The notes below the pieces were generated by a model that worked only from the letters and a program-made list of their open reading frames with translations, was not told the origin of the DNA and ran no database searches. 40,808 nucleotides of DNA from Acidobacteriota bacterium (GTDB taxonomy: Bacteria; Acidobacteriota; Blastocatellia; RBC074), in assembly GCA_018268995.1 (NCBI GenBank), contig JAFDVL010000028.1, forward strand, positions 1 to 40,808, given 5' to 3'. Position 1 is the first letter of the stretch. Each line of letters begins with the position of its first letter. Below are positions 25,217 to 34,649 of the stretch, piece by piece. The translations under genes were made by a program, and so were the position numbers.

Positions 25217-25996
25217 ATGACGGCTTATCAACAATCTGACCCACTTCGATTGCCCACGCCACCACAATTCGATTCCGTCGAAGCGGAACGTCGTCACCGC
25301 AAAGAACGACTGGCCGCCTCTTTTCGGCTCTTTGCCAAATTTGGATTTGATGAAGGCGTGGCGGGACATATCACCGCTCGCGATCCTGAATTGACGGATC
25401 ATTTCTGGGTGAATCCACTTGGAATGTACTTCGGTCATATCCATGTTTCTGACCTGGTACTTGTGAACGGCGAAGGCGATGTGGTGGAAGGGAATCGCAC
25501 AGTCAATCGCGCTGCATTTGCGATTCACTCGCAAGTCCATGCGGCCCGGCCTGAGGTTGTTGCGGCTGCGCACGCGCATTCGATGTATGGGAAAACCTGG
25601 TCAACGCTGGGGCGCTTGCTTGATCCGCTAACGCAGGATGCCTGTGCTTTTTACGAAGACCACGGTTTGTTCGATGATTACACGGGTGTTGTCTTTGATC
25701 CCGAAGAAGGCGCGCGATTGGCCAAATCGCTGGGGCAACACAAAGCTGTGATCTTGCGCAATCACGGACTGCTGACGGTCGGGCAAAATGTAGACGAAGC
25801 GGTTTGGTGGTTCATCACGATGGATCGTTGTTGTCAGTCACAACTGATGGCGGAGGCTGCTGGAAGCCCGATCAGTATTGACCCTGAACACGCTCGTGTC
25901 ACGCGCGGCCAGGTCGGCTCACAGAAAGCCGGATGGTTTCAATTCCAACCTATGTGGGACTTGATAAGAAGAGAACAGCCTGATCTGTTTGAATGA
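25217..25996 (+). CDS. Class II aldolase/adducin-family protein
   Basis: A 259-aa protein. The start at 25217 fits AAAGGA six bases upstream; an ATG two codons earlier has no room for a site. The family metal ligands are visible: Glu in FDEGVAGHITARDPE, His pair in AAHAHSMYGKTWS, and the late His in ILRNHGLLTVGQN. NPLGMYFGHIHVSDLVLVNGEGDVVEG is typical. The family covers fuculose-phosphate-type aldolases, decarboxylases and adducin-like proteins, so the reaction is uncertain. It is 11 bp after the acyl-CoA dehydrogenase and surely co-transcribed. Confidence 0.88.
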   Translation: MTAYQQSDPLRLPTPPQFDSVEAERRHRKERLAASFRLFAKFGFDEGVAGHITARDPELTDHFWVNPLGMYFGHIHVSDLVLVNGEGDVVEGNRTVNRAAFAIHSQVHAARPEVVAAAHAHSMYGKTWSTLGRLLDPLTQDACAFYEDHGLFDDYTGVVFDPEEGARLAKSLGQHKAVILRNHGLLTVGQNVDEAVWWFITMDRCCQSQLMAEAAGSPISIDPEHARVTRGQVGSQKAGWFQFQPMWDLIRREQPDLFE

Positions 25997-26125
25997 ATTC
26001 TCTGCCGGGGGATGCACGCTGAGGTCGTGTGTCCCCAACAGAACTTCCACCCTAACCGCCCCTGATTCTCCATACGCTCACTTTGCCTTTTGCCCCCATT
26101 TCTGTTTGAATCTTTCTCACGAAAT

Positions 26126-26668
26126 ATGCCAAGACAATTAATCGAATCGCAGAAGATTTTTTCGGGTGCCGTGTTTGAAGTTACGCGGGATCGCGTGCTG
26201 GATGGCGAGGCCGAAATTACCCGCGAGGTGGTGCAGCATCCCGGCGGAGCAGGTGGCGTCCCCGTGTTTGCCGATGGGCGTATTGCTTTGGTCAGGCAAT
26301 ACCGTCATCCGGCTCAGCGCGATCTGTTGGAGATTCCGGCGGGGAAGTTGGATGAGAATGAAACGCCGGAAACCTGTGCTGCGCGCGAGATCGAAGAAGA
26401 ACTGGGCGTGCGTGTCGGTCGCATTGAGAAACTCGCGGAATTTTATTCGACGCCCGGATTTTGTGCGGAAAAGCTGTTTGTTTATTTGGCAACCGAATTA
26501 ACGCCATCTGTGCAAAAGCTGGATCACGATGAAACCGTCGAGATTGTGTATTGCACGCTCGAAGAAGCCTGGCAATTCGTGGAAAGTGGCGAAATTGAAG
26601 ACGCCAAAACGATCATTGCTTTGATGCTGACCAAACAGAAATTGAGAAAAGATGGGGTCGGTCAGTAG
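26126..26668 (+). CDS. NUDIX hydrolase, ADP-ribose pyrophosphatase type
   Basis: A 180-aa enzyme with a complete Nudix box, GKLDENETPETCAAREIEEELGV, split here as GKLDENE, then TPETCAARE and IEEELGV (G-x5-E-x7-RE-x2-EE-x-G). LVRQYRHPAQRDLLEIPAG before it and FYSTPGFCAEKLFVYLATEL after it match bacterial ADP-ribose pyrophosphatases. It would hydrolyse ADP-ribose or other nucleoside-diphosphate sugars. No clear ribosome-binding site precedes the ATG at 26126; the frame is open 36 bp further up to a TTG. Confidence 0.9.
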   Translation: MPRQLIESQKIFSGAVFEVTRDRVLDGEAEITREVVQHPGGAGGVPVFADGRIALVRQYRHPAQRDLLEIPAGKLDENETPETCAAREIEEELGVRVGRIEKLAEFYSTPGFCAEKLFVYLATELTPSVQKLDHDETVEIVYCTLEEAWQFVESGEIEDAKTIIALMLTKQKLRKDGVGQ

Positions 26669-26753
26669 TCTTTTGTCATTAGCTTGATGGCCAAATGCTG
26701 CAATATTTTGCAGAACCAATGACAACTGACTAATGACTAATAACCAATAACCT

Positions 26754-27506
26754 ATGTTAGATGTTTTACGTTCGTGCATCATCATCCCGCTGATTTATTT
26801 GTACACGCTGGTGATGGCGAGTTTATCCCTGGTGCTTTCGTTTTTTGATCAGGATGGAAAGTTGCAGCATTGGTGTGCCAGCACCTGGTGCCGAATGATT
26901 GCGGTAACAGCGGGAGCGCGAATTACGGTGCGCGGACTGGAGAACTTGCCGAAGGATCAGGCAGCCGTGTTTATTGCCAATCACACCAGCTACCTGGACA
27001 TCCCTGCGATCTGGGGCTACGTGCCCGTGCAGTTTCGCATTATGGCTAAGCGGTCGTTGTTCTATGTTCCGTTTATGGGCTGGTTTCTCTGGCGGGCCGG
27101 ACATATTCCGGTGGATCACGAAAGCTCGCGGGCTGCACTGGCGAATATTAGTCGTGCGACTGAGAAGCTGAAAGCCGGATGTTCACTGGTTGTTTTTGCA
27201 GAAGGACATCGCTCTGCCGATGGCGTGTTGCGGGAGTTCAAGCCTGGCGGCTTTAAGCTGGCGCAAAAGGCGGGTGTGCCCATTGTGCCCGTCACAATTA
27301 TCAATGCCCACCGGGTACTGAAGAAAGATTCGCTGGTGTTTCATGCAGGACAGGTGGAAGTCATCATTGATCCACCTCTTTCTACCGCTGGCTATACCAG
27401 CCGCACCTTGCCAGGATTAATGAATCAAACGCATTCGATTATTGCTGGCCATCTGTCTGAACATCCCTCAACCCCACAAGAAAAACTTGAATTACAGAAA
27501 GCCTAA
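26754..27506 (+). CDS. 1-acyl-sn-glycerol-3-phosphate acyltransferase (PlsC-like)
   Basis: A 250-aa membrane-bound acyltransferase. A hydrophobic helix at about 8-30 precedes the catalytic NHTSYLDIPAIW (H-x4-D). RIMAKRSLFYVPFMGWFLWRAGHIPVD is block II, FAEGHRSADGVLREFKPGGF is block III, and VPIVPVTI is block IV. It would make phosphatidic acid from lysophosphatidate with acyl-CoA or acyl-ACP at the inner membrane. The CPBP gene begins 3 bp after its stop, so they are one transcript. The region before it contains short A/T-rich direct repeats (CTAATGAC type). Confidence 0.92.
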   Translation: MLDVLRSCIIIPLIYLYTLVMASLSLVLSFFDQDGKLQHWCASTWCRMIAVTAGARITVRGLENLPKDQAAVFIANHTSYLDIPAIWGYVPVQFRIMAKRSLFYVPFMGWFLWRAGHIPVDHESSRAALANISRATEKLKAGCSLVVFAEGHRSADGVLREFKPGGFKLAQKAGVPIVPVTIINAHRVLKKDSLVFHAGQVEVIIDPPLSTAGYTSRTLPGLMNQTHSIIAGHLSEHPSTPQEKLELQKA

Positions 27507-27509
27507 TCA

Positions 27510-28385
27510 ATGAATTCAGATCTGCACAACGAAGAAGTTGAGTCCCCATCCCTGGGCTCCCCGTTCACTGCCGTCATGCCACCGCCCCCGGCCAATCCCG
27601 CTCCGACCTGGAATGTTCCCCTCGCCTTTTTCAACTGGGCTGGCAGCATTGCTTTTTCGCTCTTGATTCCGGTCGTGCTGACCTTGCTTTATGCAGGTTT
27701 GTTTGCACCGGAAATCATAGAGTCGTTCAAAAATGGGCAGTTGACGATGACGAAGCCATTGATGCTGGTTCAGACGGTAGGAATCTTTGGCGGGCAGCTC
27801 TTATCGTTGCTCTTAAGCTGGATTATTGTGACGGGAATGGGAACACGTTCATTTAAGGAGGCCTTAGGCTTGCAATGGGTCACACAATTCAAACTTCCAC
27901 ATTCGATTGCTTTGGGTGTGGGGATGTTTTTGTTGAGTATTATGATTTCGCAGCTTCTGCCCAAGCATGAAACAGACCTGGATATGTTTCTGAAATTCGG
28001 GCTAGTGGTACGTGTTGGCCTGGCCTTTGTGGCAACGATTGGCGCACCAATCCAGGAAGAAATTGTCTATCGAGGCGTTCTGTATTCGGCGCTGGAAAAA
28101 TCGCTGGGAACTCGCTGGAGTCTGATTTTAGTCTCCCTGCTTTTCTGGGTAGTACACATTCCTCAGTATTGGAAAAGTCCTGCAACCTGGGTGGCTGTCT
28201 TGATTTTAAGCTTCGTCTTGACGGGGTTGCGGGCTTGGTCAGGAAAGCTGCTGCCCTGTGTTGCGACCCATTTGTTTTTCAATGGAATTCAGGGGATTTT
28301 GATCGTGTTTGCGCCTGAAAAATCGGTTACGACCGAACCTGCTGCGCAGCCAGCCTTGTTTTTATGGCGCGCTCTCGGTCTTTGA
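27510..28385 (+). CDS. CPBP-family intramembrane metalloprotease
   Basis: A 291-aa polytopic membrane protein. After a proline-rich cytoplasmic N-terminus (about 1-45) there are about seven hydrophobic helices. The CPBP (Abi/Rce1) motifs are present: EEIVYRG (about 185-191; E-E-x3-R), FWVVHIPQY (about 210-218; F-x3-H), and ATHLFFNG (about 249-256; H-x3-N). These glutamate proteases relate to Rce1 CAAX proteases and in bacteria to bacteriocin immunity; substrates are mostly unknown. The gene follows plsC after 3 bp. Confidence 0.92.
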   Translation: MNSDLHNEEVESPSLGSPFTAVMPPPPANPAPTWNVPLAFFNWAGSIAFSLLIPVVLTLLYAGLFAPEIIESFKNGQLTMTKPLMLVQTVGIFGGQLLSLLLSWIIVTGMGTRSFKEALGLQWVTQFKLPHSIALGVGMFLLSIMISQLLPKHETDLDMFLKFGLVVRVGLAFVATIGAPIQEEIVYRGVLYSALEKSLGTRWSLILVSLLFWVVHIPQYWKSPATWVAVLILSFVLTGLRAWSGKLLPCVATHLFFNGIQGILIVFAPEKSVTTEPAAQPALFLWRALGL

Positions 28386-28565
28386 AACAGGCAGCACGCC
28401 AATCGCATGTCACGAATAAGTGGATGCTTTTGTTGTGCTGCCACAAACGATCACAAACTATTTGGTTGGTCTTAGTGTGAGGTTGAAGAAGTTAAACTCA
28501 ACTAAAATTATAGATGGTGAGTTAACTTGAATACCAATAAGTGGTGACGTGGCGAAAGAAACGCT
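28386..28565. other. Intergenic space, nothing recognised
   Basis: About 180 bp, AT-richer than the surroundings, between the convergent CPBP and DUF4177-like genes. No clear hairpin, promoter or coding pattern. Confidence 0.5.
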
Positions 28566-28817
28566 TCAGGATTGTTCTGGCGCAACTCTCTTAAAGGTGT
28601 ACTTTACATAGCGACTGCTTGAAAGTAACTCAACGCCTTTGTTGGTTCTGTGTTCTGTGTAACCATCCACGTATACACCGACCAGTTCCCAACCTTCACT
28701 GCCGATAGTATTTAATCCGGCATCCACGTTTGCATCAATAAAATCTTCACCTGTTACTTTTGCTCCAATTTTCCGCACCTCTCCCCAGTCAACAGTCCGA
28801 TATTGCCATTTTGTCAT
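28566..28817 (-). CDS. DUF4177-like small protein
   Basis: An 83-aa protein with the DUF4177 pattern: WQYRTVDW at the start, a middle helix with NVDAGLNTIGSEGWELVGVY (the L-N-x-x-G-x-E-GWELV hallmark), and RYVKYTFKR at the end. The family is small, soluble and uncharacterised. AAGGAC lies about eight bases before the ATG. Both flanks are AT-rich and structured. Nothing in the neighbourhood hints at a function. Confidence 0.82.
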   Translation of the reverse strand: MTKWQYRTVDWGEVRKIGAKVTGEDFIDANVDAGLNTIGSEGWELVGVYVDGYTEHRTNKGVELLSSSRYVKYTFKRVAPEQS

Positions 28818-28946
28818 AAAGAATGTCCTTTATCTGTTTTAGTATTGATTTAGCGTCAAGCATCGAACAAAGCCAGAAGCTTTTTGCAGCGAGGGGAGAA
28901 TTAGGGAAGCTCGCTTTTCGGCCTGCTGCTACCATTCTGTTTTCGC

Positions 28947-29044
28947 CTTCAGCACTTACGACGCTCTAAAGCAGCGATTAGTCGTAAGTTCTTCTTGAGT
29001 GGTTTATTTATACACGCCTTTAACCAAAGGCTCAAGTGCTGAAG
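28947..29044. repeat. Structured intergenic element with nested inverted repeats
   Basis: CTTCAGCACTT (28947-28957) pairs perfectly with AAGTGCTGAAG (29034-29044). Inside, ACTTACGAC (28954-28962) pairs with GTCGTAAGT (28981-28989), and CTTGAG (28994-28999) with CTCAAG (29031-29036). Some of these pairings exclude each other. It lies between the 3' end of accD and the start of the DUF4177-like gene, both on the minus strand; the rest of 28818-29116 shows no gene. Confidence 0.55.
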
Positions 29045-29116
29045 CCAAAGAAATCGCATAACCCATAACCGTCGCGTTCAATTTCATTGTCCTTATACAC
29101 AAGCCTTATGTTTGAA

Positions 29117-29980
29117 CTATTTATCCGATCTCATGAATGCCAGGACGTCGGTTAAGAACGCGCGTAATTCGCGCCGATCAACCACCGCATCCAACATGCC
29201 ATGTTCCAATAAAAACTCTGATCGCTGAAATCCTTTGGGTAGTTTTTCGCGAATCGTTTGTTCAATGACACGGGCACCCGCGAAGCCGATCAACGCATTT
29301 GGTTCCGCCAGATTCAAGTCTCCAAGCATCGCAAAACTCGCCGTTACGCCTCCTGTTGTCGGATTTGTCATCAACGAGATATACGGGAGTTTCGCTTCGT
29401 GTAGTAACGCCAGCGCCGCAGAGATTTTGGCCATTTGCATCAGGGACAAAGCGCCTTCCTGCATGCGCGCCCCACCGGAACAGGAAACGATGATCAACGG
29501 CCATCGCTTATCAATGCAATATTCAATGGCGAGGGTGAGCTTTTCGCCCACAACCGAACCCATGCTGCCGCCCATGAAAGCAAAATCCATCGCGGCAATG
29601 ACAATTGGCCGTTCGTCAAGAAATCCTTCACCGACCACGACGGCATCCAGTAAGCCCGTAGCCTTCTGCGCCTTTTTGAGCCGTTCGGGATAGGGAACGC
29701 TATCAACAAATCCAAGTGGATCAGTCGGGGCAAGGTTGTCAAAAAGTTCGTTATATTCCCCTTCATCAAAAAGCATTGCCAGACGGTCTTTCGCGCTTAG
29801 TCGAAAGTGATGATTGCATTGCGGGCAGACCTGCATATTCGTTTTGAGGTCTTTGCGGTAAATCGTCGCGCTGCAATCATTGTTTTCGCATTTGACGAAG
29901 ATGCCTTCGGTCTTAACGGTTCGCTCAGCCGCAGGGGTAATTTCGGCGATCTTTTCTTCTTTACGTTTGAACCACGCCAT
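29117..29980 (-). CDS. accD: Acetyl-CoA carboxylase carboxyltransferase subunit beta
   Basis: A 287-aa protein of normal length that carries out the second half of malonyl-CoA synthesis with AccA. The N-terminal zinc ribbon is visible at about 30-56, but its first knuckle is CENNDC (C-x4-C) instead of the usual C-x2-C, while the second is CPQC. The crotonase-like core has YPERLKKAQKATGLLDAVVVGEG, AAMDFAFMGGSMGSVVGEK, SCSGGARMQEGALSLMQMAK, MTNPTTGGVTASFAMLGD, EPNALIGFAGARVIEQT and LPKGFQRSEFLLEHGMLDAV. It is the last of three minus-strand genes, 73 bp after the dehydratase pair. accA is not in the window. Confidence 0.96.
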   Translation of the reverse strand: MAWFKRKEEKIAEITPAAERTVKTEGIFVKCENNDCSATIYRKDLKTNMQVCPQCNHHFRLSAKDRLAMLFDEGEYNELFDNLAPTDPLGFVDSVPYPERLKKAQKATGLLDAVVVGEGFLDERPIVIAAMDFAFMGGSMGSVVGEKLTLAIEYCIDKRWPLIIVSCSGGARMQEGALSLMQMAKISAALALLHEAKLPYISLMTNPTTGGVTASFAMLGDLNLAEPNALIGFAGARVIEQTIREKLPKGFQRSEFLLEHGMLDAVVDRRELRAFLTDVLAFMRSDK

Positions 29981-30053
29981 AAAATCTGTAGGTTTTAAGT
30001 TTCGGTAGTGACCACGATTGAGGCATGGATTTTGCCATTTGCTACCATATTGG

Positions 30054-31013
30054 TCAAACCATTGCGGTTAAATATTCTGCAAGTTTGGCTAAATCCACAT
30101 TCCCGCCAGACAATGTCACTCCTACCCTTGCCCCGGCAAAATCGAATTTGCGATGACGTACGGCTGCGGCTGCCGCAGCTCCTGAGGGTTCGACTAAAAC
30201 CTTCATTCGCTCCAGGATAAAGCGGAGCGTTTCGATCATTTCATTGTCACTAACCAGTAAAATATCTTCAGCCAGCGTCTGGACAATCGGAAAAGTTAAT
30301 TTTCCAGGGGAAGATTGTTGTAACCCGTCAGCAATCGTGTGCGGCACGGGAATCGTCACTCGTTCGCCTTGATGAAAAGATTGCCAGGTATCATTTCCCG
30401 CTTCAGGTTCGACGCCAAAAATCCGAATGGATGGGCGTAATTCCTTGGCAACGGTTGCACATCCAGCCAGCAGTCCACAGCCACTGCAACAAACCAGCAG
30501 GAAGTCCAAATCCGGCACCTCCTCAAATAATTCAAGCGCTGCCGTTCCTTGTCCGGCCATGATCAGGTAATCATCAAATGGCGGCACCAGTGTCAGCCCG
30601 CGCTCGTGACACACCCGCTCCCCAGCATCTTCGCGCGATTCATTGTAGCGATCATAGAAAATTACTTCTGCACCGTAGCCGCGTGTAGCATTGACTTTGA
30701 TTTGTGGTGCATCGGACGGCATCACGATGACTGCCGGGATACCGAATAATTTGGCCGAGAGTGCAACTGCCTGTGCGTGATTGCCAGATGAATAGGCAAG
30801 CACACCAGGCCGACGTTCGTTCTCTGTCAGCGACGCGATTTTGTTGTAGGCTCCCCGAAATTTGAAAGCTCCGGCGCGTTGCAGATTTTCAGCTTTGAAG
30901 AATACTTCGCACCCGGCTTCAGCATTGAATTGTCGAGAAGTCAGAACGGGCGTGCGATGCGCAACACCACGTAATCGTTCGCGTGCCTGTAACACGTCAT
31001 CGAAAGTTAGCAT
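30054..31013 (-). CDS. Threonine/serine dehydratase-like PLP enzyme
   Basis: A 319-aa fold-type II PLP enzyme. The Schiff-base lysine is in AGAFKFRGAYN (about residue 54), preceded by FFKAENLQR. SSGNHAQAVALSAK holds the PLP ring, and the phosphate loop is CCSGCGLLAG rather than the common GGGGL. EPSGAAAAAA and TLSGGNVDL close the site. The length without an ACT domain matches catabolic threonine dehydratase, serine racemase or hydroxyaspartate lyase. It overlaps the upstream dehydratase gene by 7 bp, so translation is coupled. Confidence 0.88.
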   Translation of the reverse strand: MLTFDDVLQARERLRGVAHRTPVLTSRQFNAEAGCEVFFKAENLQRAGAFKFRGAYNKIASLTENERRPGVLAYSSGNHAQAVALSAKLFGIPAVIVMPSDAPQIKVNATRGYGAEVIFYDRYNESREDAGERVCHERGLTLVPPFDDYLIMAGQGTAALELFEEVPDLDFLLVCCSGCGLLAGCATVAKELRPSIRIFGVEPEAGNDTWQSFHQGERVTIPVPHTIADGLQQSSPGKLTFPIVQTLAEDILLVSDNEMIETLRFILERMKVLVEPSGAAAAAAVRHRKFDFAGARVGVTLSGGNVDLAKLAEYLTAMV

Positions 31014-31972
31014 AGGATTTGTCGTAAAGTGTCTGTATCGAGATTGCCGCCGCTCATCACATTGACGACGGATTGACCGCGTAGCTGATTTCGTAGTTTT
31101 ATCGTTGCCGCAGTGGCCACCGCTCCGGCACCTTCGGCGAGATTATGGGTCGTACGCCAGAGCAATCGGATTGCCTCTTTGATTTCATCGTCATTGACGA
31201 GAACCACTTCATCAACACCTTGCAGGATGAGGTCGAGTAAGAATGGCGATGGACAGCGCGTGGCCACACCGTCAGCAAACGTGTTGGCCTGTTCGGTTTC
31301 GACTACTTTTCCTGCTTTCCAGGAAAGATAGTGACTTGGTGCGCCTTCAGCTTGCACTCCATAAATTTTCGTTTCAGGCGAAAGCGCTCGAAAGGCGGTA
31401 ATCACGCCGCATAATCCACTGCCCATCCCAATCGGCACAAAGATCGCGTCAGCTTTTTCCCCGCGTGCCTGCATCGTCTCAATGATTTCCAAGGCGTAGG
31501 TGCCAACGCCATTGACGAGGTGCGGTTCGTTTGCCGAATGGATGTAGCGCAAATTTTCAGTTTTCTGTAATCGTTCCACTTCGCCACGCGCCTCGTCAAA
31601 ATCGCGCCCAAATTCGATCAGCCTCGCGCCCAAAGCCTGCATTCCGGCATTCTTTTCGGGATTGTTGCCGAATGGAACCACGATTGTGGCCGGAATGGAA
31701 TATAGCCTGGCTGCGAATGCAATCGAAAGTCCGTGATTTCCACGAGTCGCGGTTATGACTCCGTCCTGGGTTCGATCAGCCGCAAAATGATGCATGAAAT
31801 TCAAACCGCCACGAACCTTAAAGGCACCGGTTGGTAAATGGTTTTCATGTTTGATCCAAATACGTGCCCCTAGTTCATTGCTTAATAGCGGATGCTCGTG
31901 TAGTGGAGTAGGAAGAAGGTTTTGGTAGACAAGTTCGCGCGCGCTCCGAATTTGATTGAGTGAAATCTCCAT
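31007..31972 (-). CDS. Threonine dehydratase-family PLP enzyme
   Basis: A 321-aa fold-type II PLP enzyme. The PLP lysine lies in PTGAFKVRGGLNF (about residue 51), after WIKHENHL. TRGNHGLSIAFAARL contacts the ring, and the phosphate loop is VPIGMGSGLCGV, again not GGGGL. EGAGAVATAA and NVMSGGNLDTD complete the fold. It is clearly a paralogue of the next gene but only distantly similar. This GMGSG-loop subgroup is annotated as threonine dehydratase without firm substrate data. The two genes overlap by 7 bp and may act in one amino-acid route. Confidence 0.86.
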   Translation of the reverse strand: MEISLNQIRSARELVYQNLLPTPLHEHPLLSNELGARIWIKHENHLPTGAFKVRGGLNFMHHFAADRTQDGVITATRGNHGLSIAFAARLYSIPATIVVPFGNNPEKNAGMQALGARLIEFGRDFDEARGEVERLQKTENLRYIHSANEPHLVNGVGTYALEIIETMQARGEKADAIFVPIGMGSGLCGVITAFRALSPETKIYGVQAEGAPSHYLSWKAGKVVETEQANTFADGVATRCPSPFLLDLILQGVDEVVLVNDDEIKEAIRLLWRTTHNLAEGAGAVATAATIKLRNQLRGQSVVNVMSGGNLDTDTLRQILC

Positions 31973-32093
31973 AATTCAAATCATTTTTTTTCCAAGGCTT
32001 TGTGATCTTAGCATCAAGTCCTGTAAAATGCCTCCCGTTGCAATGCAATGACGTCCGCATTCACAATCATTATCACAAGACGAACTACTACTT

Positions 32094-32510
32094 ATGATTA
32101 CGATAGGCATACACTATCTCGACGACATCGCCTCTGTAGATGTGCGAGGCAAATTCATCAAAGGGCAAGGTGGCTTCCAACTGCAAATGCTCGTGGATAA
32201 GGTTTTGACCGCAGGGACAACGAAAATTCTGTTGAATCTGACCGGCGTGCCGATGGTAGATAGCATGGGGATCGGCGAAATTGTTCGCGCTTTCACGAAA
32301 GTGCAGGAATCGGGCGGCGTGCTTAAACTTGTGGGACTGACAGATCGTGTTTATGGAGCCATGCAGATTACTCGTTTGCTCAGCTTGATTGAAAGTTTCA
32401 AGACGGAAGAAGAAGCTGTTGCCAGCTTTGAAAAGTCCAATGGGAAACCCGGAGGAAAAGCTAAAACGACTCGCAGCCGCAGGAAAAAAGATCCTGAGAT
32501 TGAAGAGTAA
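32094..32510 (+). CDS. STAS-domain anti-sigma-factor antagonist-like protein
   Basis: A 138-aa protein with one STAS domain (about 3-105). The phosphorylation loop is VDSMGIGEIVRAF, with S59 at the position phosphorylated in SpoIIAA/RsbV. ASVDVRGKFI and GGVLKLVGLTDRVYGAMQIT match the family. A lysine/arginine-rich C-terminal tail (KAKTTRSRRKKD) is extra. Such proteins release sigma factors from anti-sigma kinases, but no partner kinase or sigma gene is nearby. No clear ribosome-binding site precedes the ATG. Confidence 0.9.
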   Translation: MITIGIHYLDDIASVDVRGKFIKGQGGFQLQMLVDKVLTAGTTKILLNLTGVPMVDSMGIGEIVRAFTKVQESGGVLKLVGLTDRVYGAMQITRLLSLIESFKTEEEAVASFEKSNGKPGGKAKTTRSRRKKDPEIEE

Positions 32511-32807
32511 TATTTATGGGGTTGGCACCGGTACAGCCAGACTGTACCCCGAAGTAGTCTTTGGCGTTTGAGTGTGATGCGGCCACCTCCGATGTGCTGG
32601 CCAGGCCGATTATTGCTGGTGATCTGATGAAGGTGCAATACAAAGACCTGCCCTTGAAGATACTCTCGTCACAATCCTCACTAAACTAAATTCCCCTCAT
32701 AGCGTTTCCAATTTTAGCTTTTTGACAGCCGTGTGTTTCTCACCGTTGGCACAATGCTTGCTTGGACGGTTGCCTGATCCACGCCTTGAGGCGATTGGAA
32801 CAAGCAA
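32511..32807 (+). other. Leader region of the export operon with hairpin
   Basis: A 297-bp region without a gene. GGTACAG (32530-32536) pairs with CTGTACC (32542-32548) around a 5-nt loop just after the STAS stop, preceded by GGTTGGCAC as in the repeat at 21554. The rest is ordinary sequence; TTGACAG at about 32721 and ACAATG at 32753 are a weak promoter candidate for the ABC operon. Confidence 0.45.
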
Positions 32808-34643
32808 TTGAAACTTAAAAAAGGATGGCATTTTCGATTGAACGCAAAAACTGAATCTTACTGGAGCCTTTCCACATCAGCGCAGACAAATAGCCACACG
32901 GCGCATGATCATTCCGTTACCCCCTTTCAGCGACTACGCCAGTTATTGTGGCTGGATCGGTATGATCTTTTCGTGATCGCGATTTACACGGTGCTCATTG
33001 GCATCCTCTTCCTTGCTGTACCCCTGGCTGCACAAGCCCTCGTAAACACGATTGCGGCGGGCGTGATGTTGCAGCCGCTTGTGGTGTTAACGCTGGCCGT
33101 GCTCTGCGCGTTGATCTGCGGCGGAATTTTTCGGCTTTTAAAACTCGGTCTACTGGAAAAGTTACAGCAACGAATCTTTGCCCGTATTGCCTTGCAATTG
33201 GCTGATCAACTGCCCCGCCTGCGACACGATGTGATGAGCCGTGAATATGCACCACATTTGGTAAATCGGTTTTTTGATGTTGTTACGCTTCAAAAGACAA
33301 TGGCCAAATTGTTATTTGATGGCCCTGCTGCTTCATTGCAGGTGCTGATAGGATTATTCGTACTCGCATTTTATAGCCCCTACCTGCTGGCCTTCGATTT
33401 TTTCATTATCTTAATGGTAGTCTTCATTGTGGTTGTGTTGGGGCTGGGGGGATTACCTTCCAGCATCACAGAGTCCTACGCTAAATATCGAGTTGCCGAC
33501 TGGTTAGAGGAGCTGGCGCGCTGTCAGCGGGGCTTTAAAATGAACGCTGTTCCGGCCTTTCCGGTTCAGCGCGCAGATGATTTGGTGCTGAATTATGTTA
33601 CCTCTCGTCGTCGTCATTTTCGGGTGGTGTTTCGACAGGCATTGGGCATTGCGCTTTTCCGCGCAGTAGCCAGTGCCGGAGTGTTGGCGATTGGCGGTTG
33701 GTTGGTCATTAATCGCCAGCTGACACTGGGGCAAGTTGTCGCAGCTGAGATTATCGTGGTGGGGGTCTTGGAAGGGTTAGATAAGCTGATTCGACTCCTG
33801 GAAAATGGTTATGATCTCCTCACCAGCCTGGATAAGATCGGGCACCTCACTGATCTGCCGGTCGAACGACAAGAGGGGCATCAACTTCCTTTGGTTCAGG
33901 GTGGTGCGCGTGTCGTTTGTCGGCAAGTTCACTTTGCGTATGAGCATCAACCGGAAATCTTAGCTGGCTTGGATTTAAAACTGGAACCCGGCGCCCATAT
34001 AAGTCTGGTGGGCGAAAGCGGTGTGGGGAAATCCACGCTGGCCGCACTGTTATGCGGGTTGCTGGAACCAGCACAGGGGCTGGTGCAAATTAATGGTCTG
34101 GATGTGCGTGATGTCCAACTTGATAGCCTGCGACGTGCCGTCGGCCTGGTCAGTGATACAAACGAAATTTTTGCCGGAACCGTAGAAGAAAATATCCTGC
34201 TTGGGCGGAGTTACATTACGCATGAGGATTTGCAATGGGCTTTGGAATTTACGCATCTTACGGATGAATTAGCCAAATTTCCTCAGGGCTTGCAAACAAA
34301 ATTAATTACCGAAGGACGGAACCTTTCGCGAGGACAGGTGCAACGGTTATTGATTGCGCGTGCCATCGTGTCACGCCCGTCTTTATTGATTTTGGATGAA
34401 GGCTTTACGGGCATTGACGAAAAGGACAAGCTGCAAATACTGGATGAACTTTACAATCCGAAAAACGGTTGGACGATTATTGACATTTCGCATGATCCTG
34501 AAGTTGTCCTGCGCGCAGAAATGGTTTACGTCCTTGCGAAAGGGAAAATCGTCGAATCTGGTAAACCTACTGAGCTAATGCGTCAACGCGAGTGTGAATT
34601 CCGCACGCTTTTCCCCAGTTTGGGATTGAGAGGGATCAGGTAA
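32808..34643 (+). CDS. ABC exporter, fused membrane and ATPase domains
   Basis: A 611-aa type I ABC half-exporter. No ATG fits the N-terminus; the TTG at 32808 has GGAAC seven bases upstream. Hydrophobic helices fall at about 52-80, 88-110, 175-215 and 280-320. The ATPase shows Walker [10 protein letters not shown] (402-410), signature LSRGQ (506-510), Walker B LLILDE (526-531) and the H-loop His in DISHDPE (562). The Q-loop is odd: [13 protein letters not shown] has Ser where Gln is expected (about 449). It lacks a C39 peptidase domain. HlyD and TolC partners follow directly, so this is the motor of a tripartite exporter; the cargo is unknown. Confidence 0.92.
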   Translation: MKLKKGWHFRLNAKTESYWSLSTSAQTNSHTAHDHSVTPFQRLRQLLWLDRYDLFVIAIYTVLIGILFLAVPLAAQALVNTIAAGVMLQPLVVLTLAVLCALICGGIFRLLKLGLLEKLQQRIFARIALQLADQLPRLRHDVMSREYAPHLVNRFFDVVTLQKTMAKLLFDGPAASLQVLIGLFVLAFYSPYLLAFDFFIILMVVFIVVVLGLGGLPSSITESYAKYRVADWLEELARCQRGFKMNAVPAFPVQRADDLVLNYVTSRRRHFRVVFRQALGIALFRAVASAGVLAIGGWLVINRQLTLGQVVAAEIIVVGVLEGLDKLIRLLENGYDLLTSLDKIGHLTDLPVERQEGHQLPLVQGGARVVCRQVHFAYEHQPEILAGLDLKLEPGAHISLVGESGVGKSTLAALLCGLLEPAQGLVQINGLDVRDVQLDSLRRAVGLVSDTNEIFAGTVEENILLGRSYITHEDLQWALEFTHLTDELAKFPQGLQTKLITEGRNLSRGQVQRLLIARAIVSRPSLLILDEGFTGIDEKDKLQILDELYNPKNGWTIIDISHDPEVVLRAEMVYVLAKGKIVESGKPTELMRQRECEFRTLFPSLGLRGIR

Positions 34644-34649
34644 AAGACT

